The notes beneath the pieces are model-generated. The model worked only from the letters and a program-made list of their open reading frames with translations, had not been told where the DNA came from and ran no database searches. Positions 30,291-38,755 of a stretch of 64,000 nucleotides of DNA are shown here, one piece after another (position 1 is the first letter of the stretch; each line of letters opens with the position of its first letter). The position numbers were made by a program, and so were the translations under genes. Origin of the DNA: Pelagibacteraceae bacterium AG-447-N18 (GTDB taxonomy: Bacteria > Pseudomonadota > Alphaproteobacteria > Pelagibacterales > Pelagibacteraceae); assembly GCA_003212275.1 (NCBI GenBank), contig QCQE01000002.1, forward strand, positions 116,362 to 180,361. Reading direction: 5' to 3'.

Positions 30291-30943
30291 GGAATAAAAA
30301 AAAATTTATTAAAGTTGCAATAGATTCACCAGCCGCTGCAGGAGCAGGGACTATTGCTCTGTCAATATCAAAACATTACAATCTTTTATATTTAGACACC
30401 GGAAAAGCATATCGGTTTCTCGCTATGCATAAGATTAAAAATCCAAAAAAATTTAACCTCAATTTTGCAAAAAAAAAAATTAATAAATTAAAAATAAAAG
30501 ATTTGAATAAAAAGAATTTATTATCAAATAAAATTGGTATTGAGGCATCTATAATAGCAAAAAAAAAATCGATTAGAGATTTAGTACATAAATTCCAAGT
30601 AAAACTTGCTTATTCTCCTCCAAAAAAATATTCTGGATCTTGTCTTGATGGAAGAGATATTACTTATAATATTATTCCTGATGCTGACTTTAAATTTTTT
30701 ATTACAGCCAATATCAAAACAAGAGCCCAAAGAAGATATAAAGAGTTAAATAAACTTAAAATGAAAATATCTTTTGAAGAGGTGCTAAAAACCATTAAAT
30801 TACGTGATAAAAGAGATTATTCTAGAAAAATAGCCCCACTTAAAAAAACTAAAGATTCTATATTGATTAACACTACAAATTTAACTAAAAGAGCGTGTTT
30901 TTTAAAAATTAAAAAAATTATAGACAAAAAATTAAGTTATTAA
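30287..30943 (+). CDS. cmk: Cytidylate kinase with altered P-loop
   Basis: A 218-residue CMP kinase homologue. Overall family features are kept: LYLDTGKAYRFLA, CLDGRDITYNIIPDADFKFF and RAQRRYKEL. However, the P-loop normally read as GPAASGKGT is here SPAAAGAGT (residues 14-22). The first Gly is Ser14 and the Walker A lysine is Ala20. The reading frame is intact and flanked by its usual neighbours aroA and rpsA, so the change is not a frameshift artefact. Activity must use another residue or be reduced. Confidence 0.88.
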   Translation: MRNKKKFIKVAIDSPAAAGAGTIALSISKHYNLLYLDTGKAYRFLAMHKIKNPKKFNLNFAKKKINKLKIKDLNKKNLLSNKIGIEASIIAKKKSIRDLVHKFQVKLAYSPPKKYSGSCLDGRDITYNIIPDADFKFFITANIKTRAQRRYKELNKLKMKISFEEVLKTIKLRDKRDYSRKIAPLKKTKDSILINTTNLTKRACFLKIKKIIDKKLSY

Positions 30944-32661
30944 TGGAAATTTACAAAGATTTGACAAACCCTGCATCAAAAGAATTTGAAAAGTTGCTCA
31001 ATTCTAAACTCTCAAAAACTCAAATAGAAGAAGGTAAAATTATTGATGGAAAAATAAACAAAATTACAGATAAATTTGTTTTTCTTTTTGTTGAAGGCTT
31101 AAAAAGTGAACCTGTGCTAGACATCAATGAGCTTAAAAGTATGGGCTTGGAAGATAAAATTAAATTAGGCGAAACAATATCAGTGTTACTTGAAAAAATT
31201 GAGGACAAGAATGGTGAAGTCTTAGTTTCAGCTAACAAGGCTCAAAAAATCAAAGGTTGGGACAAACTAGTTGAAGCTTACGAAAAAAAAGAACCGATTA
31301 TGGGTAAAATTACATCAAAATGTAAAGGCGGATGTATTGTAGAGCACATAGATACTGGCTCTCTAATGTTTTTACCTGGATCTCAAATTAGTGACAAACC
31401 ACTTAAAGATATTAGCCACCTGATGAATGAGCCACAAAAATTTGCTTTAATTAAGTTGGATAAAGTTAGGGGTAATGCGTGTGTATCAAGAAGAGAAATA
31501 ATTTCATCTTTTAAAAAAGAAGATAAAGCAAAGATTATAGAGAAATATAAGATTGGTGACATTATTAAAGATGCAGAAGTAAAAGGTTACAGCAGTTTTG
31601 GATGTTTTTTTAATGTTAATGGAGAATTAGATGTGCTGGTACATTTGCAAGAGATATCTTATTCTCGTGTTAATCATCCTGATGAAGTTTTCAATATTGG
31701 AGAAAAACATAACTTGAAAGTCATATCGGTTGATAAAGAAAAATTACAAGTAGGTTGTAGTGTAAAACAATTATCACCGGATCCTTTTGAACATATTGAA
31801 AATTATGAATTAGGCAAAGAATATAAAGTTAAAGTTGTAAAAATAATGGACTTCGGCGCATTTTGTGAATTAGAACCTGGTCTTACAACACTACTTCACT
31901 CAAGCGAGCTTAGTTGGAACAAGAAAAATGCTTCTGCTAAAAAAATGTTTAAAGTCAATGATATTATTAATTGTGTAATAACTGAGATTGATAAGGAAAA
32001 AAGAAGAGTGGCCATTTCACATAGATTAACTTTAGAAAACCCTTTTGAAATATTTGAAAAAAGATTTCCAGTAGGAACTATCGTAGAGGGTGAGGTAGTA
32101 AATAAAAATGAGTACTCATTATTTGTGAGAGTTGCAGATTTAGAAATTGATACCTTTTTACATTGCAATGATTTAACCTATTCAAATAATGGTGAACAAG
32201 AATTGAATAACTATAAAAAGGGGGATAAAATTAAAATTAAAGTCTTAGAAATAAAAGTTCAAGACCAAAAAATTAGAGTAGGTCATCGACAAACTCAGCA
32301 AGACCCATTTGATTGGTTTAAAGACAAAAAAGTTAATCAAACAATTACAGTCAAAATCATTTCAACAGACGCTAAAGGTTTAATTGTTAGACCTGAGGGA
32401 TGCGAAATGGATTTTCCAATTAAAAAATCTAATATTGCAATAAATTCTGCTGACACAAGAACTTCAAGATTTACTGGTGGAGAGAGAATTGATTGTGCAA
32501 TTGCAGACCTAGATAAAGAAAAAAGAAAAGTAACCCTTAGTATCAAGCTTCTAGAGGAAATAGAGAAAAAAGAAGCTTTAGAGAAATATGGTGCAGAGGG
32601 ATCAGGAAAAAATTTACCCTTTTCATCATTGTCCGAGGATCTAAAAAAGAAAAAAAAATAA
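30943..32661 (+). CDS. rpsA: 30S ribosomal protein S1
   Basis: A 572-residue S1 with six S1/OB repeats, for example 'VKVVKIMDFGAFCELEPGLTTLLHSSELSW' as the core of one repeat (split by family pattern G-F-x(3)). It recruits mRNA to the 30S subunit. The cmk stop and rpsA ATG share bases (TAATG), indicating coupling. Length is typical for alphaproteobacterial S1. Confidence 0.96.
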   Translation: MEIYKDLTNPASKEFEKLLNSKLSKTQIEEGKIIDGKINKITDKFVFLFVEGLKSEPVLDINELKSMGLEDKIKLGETISVLLEKIEDKNGEVLVSANKAQKIKGWDKLVEAYEKKEPIMGKITSKCKGGCIVEHIDTGSLMFLPGSQISDKPLKDISHLMNEPQKFALIKLDKVRGNACVSRREIISSFKKEDKAKIIEKYKIGDIIKDAEVKGYSSFGCFFNVNGELDVLVHLQEISYSRVNHPDEVFNIGEKHNLKVISVDKEKLQVGCSVKQLSPDPFEHIENYELGKEYKVKVVKIMDFGAFCELEPGLTTLLHSSELSWNKKNASAKKMFKVNDIINCVITEIDKEKRRVAISHRLTLENPFEIFEKRFPVGTIVEGEVVNKNEYSLFVRVADLEIDTFLHCNDLTYSNNGEQELNNYKKGDKIKIKVLEIKVQDQKIRVGHRQTQQDPFDWFKDKKVNQTITVKIISTDAKGLIVRPEGCEMDFPIKKSNIAINSADTRTSRFTGGERIDCAIADLDKEKRKVTLSIKLLEEIEKKEALEKYGAEGSGKNLPFSSLSEDLKKKKK

Positions 32662-32668
32662 AATTAAA

Positions 32669-32962
32669 TTGGCTATTGTAAAATCAGAGCTTATAAAAGA
32701 ATTAAAAAAATCCTACCCAAATTTTTTAACTAAAGATATAAATAAAATAATAGAAATAATTCTTAAAGAAATAAAGGAAGCTCTCAAAAGAGGTGAAGGA
32801 GTAGAGTTCAGAAACTTTGGAACTTTCAGAACAAACATTCAAAAAGCTTCAATTAGACGAAACCCTAAAACGGGTCAAAAAGTTAGCGTTCCCAAAAAAA
32901 AAACAATAAAATGGAAAATGTCTAGGGAATTGTTTAAAAAGTTAAATAATGAAAAAGAGTAA
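32669..32962 (+). CDS. ihfB: Integration host factor beta subunit / HU-family DNA-binding protein
   Basis: A 97-residue HU/IHF protein with core EGVEFRNFGTFRTNIQKA and the DNA-minor-groove arm RRNPKTGQKVSVPKKK. It starts with TTG at 32669, as no ATG precedes the conserved N-terminus. The gene after rpsA in alphaproteobacteria is ihfB, which favours IhfB over HU. It bends DNA as a heterodimer with IhfA. Confidence 0.88.
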   Translation: MAIVKSELIKELKKSYPNFLTKDINKIIEIILKEIKEALKRGEGVEFRNFGTFRTNIQKASIRRNPKTGQKVSVPKKKTIKWKMSRELFKKLNNEKE

Positions 32963-33623
32963 AATTTTTGTAGCCTGCGATAGTAGTAATATATCAAAAA
33001 TAAGAGAAATAATTAGTAAAACACAAAATTCAAAAATAAAAATTGGTTATAAATTTGGACTTGAATTTCTCAATTCTAGAAGAGGTAGACCTTTCTTATC
33101 TAAATTAAAAAATAAAATAATTTTTGCAGATCTAAAGATTCATGATATTCCAAATACTTGTGTATCAACAGTTAAAGCAATTAAAGATTTAAAAATAAAT
33201 TATTTAACAATACATATAAGTTCTGGTTTAGAGGCTTTAAAAGCAACAAAAAAAGTTTCAGGAAAAATTAAACTCATTGGTGTTACCATGCTCACTTCTT
33301 TAGATACTAAATCATTAAAAGAAATTGGCTTTAGTAAAGATGTGAGGAAATTAGTTTTACACCAAGCAAAGCTAGCGAACAAAGCTAAATTGGATGCCAT
33401 CGTATGTAGTGCACAAGAGGTGAAAATAGTTAAAAAAGTTTTTAAAAAAGAAATTATTACTCCTGGAATAAGGTTTGGTTCAAAATCACATGATCAAAAA
33501 AGAGTTTTAACACCTAAACAAGCTTATAAAAATGGTAGCGACTGGCTTGTAATGGGAAGACCAATAACTAAAGGGAATATAAAGAAAAATATTCAAAATT
33601 TAATCGATCACTTAAGTCAATGA
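32949..33623 (+). CDS. pyrF: Orotidine 5'-phosphate decarboxylase
   Basis: A 224-residue OMP decarboxylase making UMP. The catalytic tetrad lies in FADLKIHDIPNT with upstream ACDSS and IKIGYKFG. The C-terminal phosphate-binding LTPKQAYKNGSDWLVMGRPIT fits. It overlaps ihfB by 14 nt and trpF by 4 nt. Confidence 0.94.
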   Translation: MKKSKIFVACDSSNISKIREIISKTQNSKIKIGYKFGLEFLNSRRGRPFLSKLKNKIIFADLKIHDIPNTCVSTVKAIKDLKINYLTIHISSGLEALKATKKVSGKIKLIGVTMLTSLDTKSLKEIGFSKDVRKLVLHQAKLANKAKLDAIVCSAQEVKIVKKVFKKEIITPGIRFGSKSHDQKRVLTPKQAYKNGSDWLVMGRPITKGNIKKNIQNLIDHLSQ

Positions 33624-34237
33624 TAAAAGGTTTAAAAATTTGTGGGGTCTCGGATCCTGAAACCTTAAACTATATTTTAAGTCATAATCATAAACCAACA
33701 ATGATAGGTTTCATTACAAACTATGAAAAAAGTAAAAGGTTTGTTGAAATTGAAAAATTAAAGGATTTAATAAATATAGATAAAAAACAAGTCAATTTTG
33801 TCTCAGTGCTTGTAAATCCAAATGATGAAATCCTGGAAAAAATCAAGAATCTAAATTTTGATTATTATCAACTTTATGATGTTAATCCTGAGAGAACAAA
33901 AGAGATAAAATTAAAATTTCAAAAAAAAATTATCACAGCACTCACTATTTCTAATAAAGATGATGTTATCAAATATAAAAATTACACAAAAATATCAGAT
34001 ATTATTCTGTTTGATTCAAAAGGATACGATAAATCTGAAAGTTTTGATCACAGTTTGCTAGATGATGTACCAAGTGAATTAAATAAAATGATTGCAGGAA
34101 ATATTCAAATAGATGATATACCTAATTTAAAGAATAAAGACTTTATTATTGATCTCAGTGGAGCATTAGAAGACCTAAATGGAAAAAAAGATATTAATAA
34201 AATTGATAAATTGTTAAATTTATTTAAGAAAATATGA
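33620..34237 (+). CDS. trpF: Phosphoribosylanthranilate isomerase, divergent
   Basis: A 205-residue TrpF homologue of the tryptophan pathway. The catalytic cysteine is in KICGV (Cys8) and the catalytic aspartate in LFDSK (Asp132). The glycine-rich phosphate loop that normally follows (GGTG) is not recognisable; the sequence there is GYDKSESFD. The C-terminal phosphate site IIDLSGALEDLNGKKD is partly kept. Position before trpB and trpA supports the assignment. It overlaps trpB by 4 nt. Confidence 0.82.
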   Translation: MIKGLKICGVSDPETLNYILSHNHKPTMIGFITNYEKSKRFVEIEKLKDLINIDKKQVNFVSVLVNPNDEILEKIKNLNFDYYQLYDVNPERTKEIKLKFQKKIITALTISNKDDVIKYKNYTKISDIILFDSKGYDKSESFDHSLLDDVPSELNKMIAGNIQIDDIPNLKNKDFIIDLSGALEDLNGKKDINKIDKLLNLFKKI

Positions 34238-35478
34238 AACTTAAAAAAAAAGTTCCAGTTATTGATCAAGGAAATTCACTTGGATTTTGGGGTGGTAAAT
34301 TTGGAGGAAACTTTGTTCCTGAAACTTTAAAAAAACCGATCGAAGATTTGGAAGTTTTATTCAATAAGTTAAAAAAAGATAAAAAATTTATTAACGAAAG
34401 AGATAAGTACTTTAAAAATTGGGTTGGATCTCCTACGAGATTTATAAAACTAGAAAATCTTACTAATCACATTGGTGGTGCTCAAATTTGGTCCAAAGTT
34501 GTATCGGATGCTAATGGAGGAGCCCATAAAATTTACAACGCCACTGTTCACTGTTTGCTTGCAAAACGATCTGGTAAAAAAATTATATGTGGAGATACAG
34601 GTGCTGGATATGCTGGGAAAATGTTGAGTATGGCTGCTAAAAAGTTTGGTTTAAAATGCAAAATATTTATGGGCGCAAAGGATATTGCTAGACAACAGCC
34701 AAATGTAAAAGCAATTAAAAAAAATGGAGCTGAAGTCATACCCGTCTATTCAGGGAGTCAAACGCTTGTTGATGCTGTATCAGAATGTATGCGATTTTGG
34801 GTTGCTAATTGTGATACAACAGCAATGTGTGTTGGAAGTACTGTTGGACCAGCAGTTTTTGTTCGAATATGTGGATGGAGCACTAGCCAAATTTCAAGAG
34901 AGTTAAAAGCACAACTAATTGATGAGTTTGGAGCAATTCCAAAAAAACTTAAATTATACAATTGTGTAGGAGGCGGAAGTTCAAGCTTTGGTTTTTGGAA
35001 TGAATTTATGGATTATGATAAAAGACAAGTTGAGTTTATTGGCGTAGAGGCAGGTGGACCTAAAAAAAGTAAAAAACATGCAGCGCCTTTAACCTATGGC
35101 TCAAAAATTGGTATTCTTCATGGTGCAGCACAATATGTTAATCAAAACTCTGATGGACAGATAGAAGAGACAGATTCGATTTCAGCAGGACTTGATTATC
35201 CAGGAATATCTCCACTTCATTGTTTTTTAAAGGATACCAAGAGAGCGAGGTATACTGCAGCTAGCGATGAAGAAGCCCTTAGCGCCTATAAGCTTGTTAC
35301 TAAATTTGAAAAATTAAGACCTTCCTTAGAACCAAGCCATGCTTTTTTTGTTGCACTTAAAGAGGCAAAAAAACTTAGTAAAGATACAGTGGTAGTAATT
35401 AATAGTTGTGGTGATGCTTACAAGGATCGTGGAATTTTAGAGAAAAGATTAGGCAAAAAATATGTTAAATCCAATTAG
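34234..35478 (+). CDS. trpB: Tryptophan synthase beta chain, active-site divergent
   Basis: A 414-residue PLP enzyme homologous to TrpB. The N-terminus (FGGNFVPETL), the PLP lysine (GGAHKIYN, Lys99) and the segment SISAGLDYPGISPLH are conserved. Several catalytic positions differ. The Glu109-Thr-Gly-Ala-Gly-Gln-His of E. coli is here Asp121-Thr-Gly-Ala-Gly-Tyr-Ala. The GGGSN phosphate loop is GGGSS. The Ser377 region is NSCGDAYKD, and the PHPYP loop is missing. It sits between trpF and trpA and overlaps both, so it should still belong to the pathway, but normal indole-serine condensation is not assured. Confidence 0.85.
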   Translation: MKLKKKVPVIDQGNSLGFWGGKFGGNFVPETLKKPIEDLEVLFNKLKKDKKFINERDKYFKNWVGSPTRFIKLENLTNHIGGAQIWSKVVSDANGGAHKIYNATVHCLLAKRSGKKIICGDTGAGYAGKMLSMAAKKFGLKCKIFMGAKDIARQQPNVKAIKKNGAEVIPVYSGSQTLVDAVSECMRFWVANCDTTAMCVGSTVGPAVFVRICGWSTSQISRELKAQLIDEFGAIPKKLKLYNCVGGGSSSFGFWNEFMDYDKRQVEFIGVEAGGPKKSKKHAAPLTYGSKIGILHGAAQYVNQNSDGQIEETDSISAGLDYPGISPLHCFLKDTKRARYTAASDEEALSAYKLVTKFEKLRPSLEPSHAFFVALKEAKKLSKDTVVVINSCGDAYKDRGILEKRLGKKYVKSN

Positions 35479-36262
35479 TGTTGCATTTAAAAAAGCAAAA
35501 GCAGAAAATAGACCAGCTTTATTAACCTACACTGTTGCTGGTGATAGCTCAAAAAAACAATCTTTAGATATATTAAAATCTATATCTAAAAATGCAGATA
35601 TTTTAGAAGTAGGTGTGCCTCACAATACTCCTGTTGCAGATGGAAGCCAAATTCAAACTAGCGCGTATAGAGCAATTAAAAAAGGTATTAAATTAAATGA
35701 CATATTTAAAATTGTCAGAGATTTTAAAAAATTCAACAAGAGCAAGCCTATTATATTGATGGGTTACTATAATATGATCTTTCAATATGGAGATAACAAT
35801 TTTTTAAAAAAATGTAAATCCTCAGGAGTAAATGGATTAATAGTTGTAGATTTACCTTGGCCGGAAAATAAAGATTTCGCAAAAAAATGTAAGAGAAAAT
35901 CAATTTATTTTATTCAACTTTTATCACCTACAACAACAAGTAAAAGACTTAAAAAAATTATACAAAACTCTCATCCAATGAATTATTTTATATCAATGCT
36001 AAGTACTACAGGTGGCAAATTAAAGGTATCACCTAAAGAAATACTTAAAAATTACAATAGGATAAAAAAAATTAATCCTAAAAAAGAGATTGTTATTGGT
36101 TTTGGAATTACAGATAAGACAATTGGAAAGCTTAAATCTGCTGATGGATTAGTAGTGGGAAGTGCTATTTGTAAAGAAATTACAAGAAGTTTAAATAGTA
36201 GACAAAATCCTGTCACAAATGTAGGTAAGTTAGTAAGAAAATTAAAAAATAAAATAAAATGA
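35462..36262 (+). CDS. trpA: Tryptophan synthase alpha chain
   Basis: A 266-residue TIM barrel that cleaves indole-glycerol phosphate. Catalytic Glu49 (DILEVGVP) and Asp60 (PVADG) keep the same numbering as in E. coli. The loop usually read FSDPLADG is HNTPVADG, somewhat divergent. Phosphate-site segments GFGITDK and DGLVVGSAI are present. It overlaps trpB by 17 nt and accD by 4 nt, a tightly coupled array. Confidence 0.93.
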   Translation: MLNPISVAFKKAKAENRPALLTYTVAGDSSKKQSLDILKSISKNADILEVGVPHNTPVADGSQIQTSAYRAIKKGIKLNDIFKIVRDFKKFNKSKPIILMGYYNMIFQYGDNNFLKKCKSSGVNGLIVVDLPWPENKDFAKKCKRKSIYFIQLLSPTTTSKRLKKIIQNSHPMNYFISMLSTTGGKLKVSPKEILKNYNRIKKINPKKEIVIGFGITDKTIGKLKSADGLVVGSAICKEITRSLNSRQNPVTNVGKLVRKLKNKIK

Positions 36263-37185
36263 ATTGGATCACTAAAATAATTAAAGCAGGTGAAAAAATA
36301 AAATCTGCCATTCATAAAAGAGCATCCAAAGAAGATATTGCTAATAGTGATTGGACATCTTGTTGCAAAGGTCCAATATTAAAAAAAGATTTAGAAGAAA
36401 ATTTGTGGGTTTGCCCTGATTGTAATAAACACCACAGAATAAAACCTAAACAAAGATTTGATATTTTATTTGGAAAAGATAATTACGAAATATTTAAAAC
36501 ACCCATCCCAAAAGATGACCCTTTAAACTGGACAGACTCAAAATCCTATAAGGATAGATTAAAATCTGCCAGAAAAAAAACAGGTATGGATTGTGGGATG
36601 ATGGTCGTAAGTGGTGTAATCAATGATATTAAAATTACTGCAGTTGCATCTGATTTTGATTTTTTAGGTGCATCAATGGCAGCTGCAGAAGGAGAAGCTT
36701 TCTTATACGGTATTCAACATGCAATTGAGAATAAAACTCCTTTTTTATGTGTAAGTGCAGGAGGTGGAATGAGAATGATGGAAAGTTTAATTTCTTTATC
36801 TCAAATGACAAGAACCACACTAGCAATAAATGAATTAAAAAATAATAATCTTCCTTATCTTGTTTGTATAACAGACCCAACTGCTGGTGGGATCACAGCT
36901 TCCTATGCAATGTTAGGTGATATTCATATAGCTGAGCCTGGAGCACTAATCGCTTTTGCTGGAGCAAGAGTAATTCAAGGAACTGTTAAGGAAGAATTAC
37001 CAGAAGGTTTTCAAAAGAGTGAATATGTTGAAAAGACAGGCTTTGTTGATTTAATTGTTGAAAGAAAGGATCTAGCTGAAAAAATTGGAACTTTATTGTC
37101 AATATTGTTAAAGAAAAATTCTGTTATAAGCACTGAACAAGATGAAACTACAGAAAATACTCAGTCGCTTTCTAAAATTGCATAA
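36259..37185 (+). CDS. accD: Acetyl-CoA carboxylase carboxyltransferase beta subunit
   Basis: A 308-residue AccD. The carboxyltransferase core with 'CVSAGGGMRMMESLISL' and ITDPTAGGITASYAMLGD is standard. The N-terminal zinc ribbon has Cys35, Cys36, Cys52 and Cys55: the second pair is CxxC, but the first pair is adjacent (SCCKG) instead of CxxC. It partners AccA (13965). It lies in the usual trpA-accD-folC order and overlaps folC by 44 nt. Confidence 0.94.
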   Translation: MNWITKIIKAGEKIKSAIHKRASKEDIANSDWTSCCKGPILKKDLEENLWVCPDCNKHHRIKPKQRFDILFGKDNYEIFKTPIPKDDPLNWTDSKSYKDRLKSARKKTGMDCGMMVVSGVINDIKITAVASDFDFLGASMAAAEGEAFLYGIQHAIENKTPFLCVSAGGGMRMMESLISLSQMTRTTLAINELKNNNLPYLVCITDPTAGGITASYAMLGDIHIAEPGALIAFAGARVIQGTVKEELPEGFQKSEYVEKTGFVDLIVERKDLAEKIGTLLSILLKKNSVISTEQDETTENTQSLSKIA

Positions 37186-38407
37186 AAAAGAAATTGATCT
37201 AAGCTTAGATCGAATTATTCACCTTTGCGAAAAACTTGGTAATCCTCAGGATAAAATCAAAGCCATCAGTATTGTCGGGACAAATGGTAAAAACTCTACA
37301 ATTCAAGCTTGTTATTCAATTTTAAAGGAGGCAGGAATTAAGTGTAATGTTTATACCAGTCCTCATATTCAAAAAATAAATGAAAGATTTGTTTTTAACA
37401 ACCAACAACTTGGAGATGATGAACTAGCCTCTTTATTTGAGGAAGTTGAGAAAGTAAATGATAATAATCCAATAACATTCTTTGAAATTTTGACTGCGTG
37501 TTATTTTTATAAAGCAGCTCAATATCCTAATAATTTAAATCTCATTGAATCAGGCTTATTTCATAGATTTGATGCAACAAATATCTTAAAAAATAATCTT
37601 GCAAGTATTGTAACTTCTATATCAAAAGACCATTTAGACTGGCTTCCAGAAAATGAGAGAACAATCGATAGGATTATTTTTGAAAAAACTTCAAACCTTT
37701 TAAATTCAAATATTATTGTTGCAAAACAATACCCTGTTTCAACATTAGAAAAGATAAAAAAAACTATTCACCAAAATCAATCTAATAAGTATTTTTTTAA
37801 TGATGATTTTTCATTCTCAAATGGAGAAAATGAATTTTTTTATTATGAAGATAAATTTGGTGGATTAAAACTACCAAGACCAAATGTATTAGGTCAATTT
37901 CAACAGGAAAATATTTCAACAGCTATCGCAACTTTACGAATTTTAAATCTAGACATTGAAGATCATCATATAAAAAAAGGTATTCAAAAAATCCATAATA
38001 TTGCGAGACTTCAAAAAATTGAATCAGGTAAATTAAAAGATTTAGTTAAAGACAATCTTTTTTTGATATCTGGAGATCATAATGAAGATGGAGCAAGAGT
38101 ATTAAATGAATATTTAAAAAGCCTAGATTGTAGAAAACACATCATTATTGGTATGATGGATAATAAAGAACACGAAAAATACATTAACCACTTTAGAGAT
38201 ATCACCTCAATAACAACTGTAGATATTAAAAACCAGCCAAATGCAATTAGTGGACTTAAATTAAGAGAAAAATTTAAAAATATGCCAAATGTAAGTTATA
38301 AAGAAAGTATTGAAGATGCGATTAAAAGCATAAATCTAAATCAAGGAGATCTACTGCTGGTAACTGGATCTTTATATCTTTGTTCTGAAGTTTTGAATTT
38401 AAATTAG
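37142..38407 (+). CDS. folC: Folylpolyglutamate synthase / dihydrofolate synthase
   Basis: A 421-residue Mur-ligase-family enzyme that adds glutamates to folates. The ATP loop is VGTNGKNSTIQ, with the folate-binding YTSPHIQKINERF after it. A C-terminal segment SGDHNEDGARV resembles the DGAHN motif of the family. Its ATG lies within the end of accD (44-nt overlap). Its stop overlaps the convergent trxA by 4 nt. Confidence 0.93.
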   Translation: MKLQKILSRFLKLHKKEIDLSLDRIIHLCEKLGNPQDKIKAISIVGTNGKNSTIQACYSILKEAGIKCNVYTSPHIQKINERFVFNNQQLGDDELASLFEEVEKVNDNNPITFFEILTACYFYKAAQYPNNLNLIESGLFHRFDATNILKNNLASIVTSISKDHLDWLPENERTIDRIIFEKTSNLLNSNIIVAKQYPVSTLEKIKKTIHQNQSNKYFFNDDFSFSNGENEFFYYEDKFGGLKLPRPNVLGQFQQENISTAIATLRILNLDIEDHHIKKGIQKIHNIARLQKIESGKLKDLVKDNLFLISGDHNEDGARVLNEYLKSLDCRKHIIIGMMDNKEHEKYINHFRDITSITTVDIKNQPNAISGLKLREKFKNMPNVSYKESIEDAIKSINLNQGDLLLVTGSLYLCSEVLNLN

Positions 38408-38721
38408 ATATTTTTTTCTAAAAATTCTTTCATGTGACTCTCGGGTACACCACCAACTTTTCTATCTACTTCAACACCTTTTTTATAAATAATTACAGTT
38501 GGTACCCCTCTTATTCCAGCGGCACTGCCAGTATTAATCCCACCTTCTTCTATGTCAGCGTAATACATTTTGCATTTTTCCTTATACTCAACTGCCAATT
38601 TATCCATGATTGGTTTCAAAGCTTTACAAGGCCCACACCACGCAGCTGAAAATTGGATTACAGAAATATCTTCGTTTTTAATTTTGTTATCAAAATCTTC
38701 GTCTTTAAAATCTATTAGCAT
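38404..38721 (-). CDS. trxA: Thioredoxin
   Basis: A 105-residue thioredoxin with active site WCGPCK (residues about 28-33) and the cis-proline GVPTVIIY. Cytosolic disulfide reductase supplying reductive enzymes. Convergent with folC, a neighbour arrangement common in alphaproteobacteria. Confidence 0.95.
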   Translation of the reverse strand: MLIDFKDEDFDNKIKNEDISVIQFSAAWCGPCKALKPIMDKLAVEYKEKCKMYYADIEEGGINTGSAAGIRGVPTVIIYKKGVEVDRKVGGVPESHMKEFLEKNI

Positions 38722-38755
38722 TTAATCTTTTTATAAATTACTAATTCAAAGTCAA

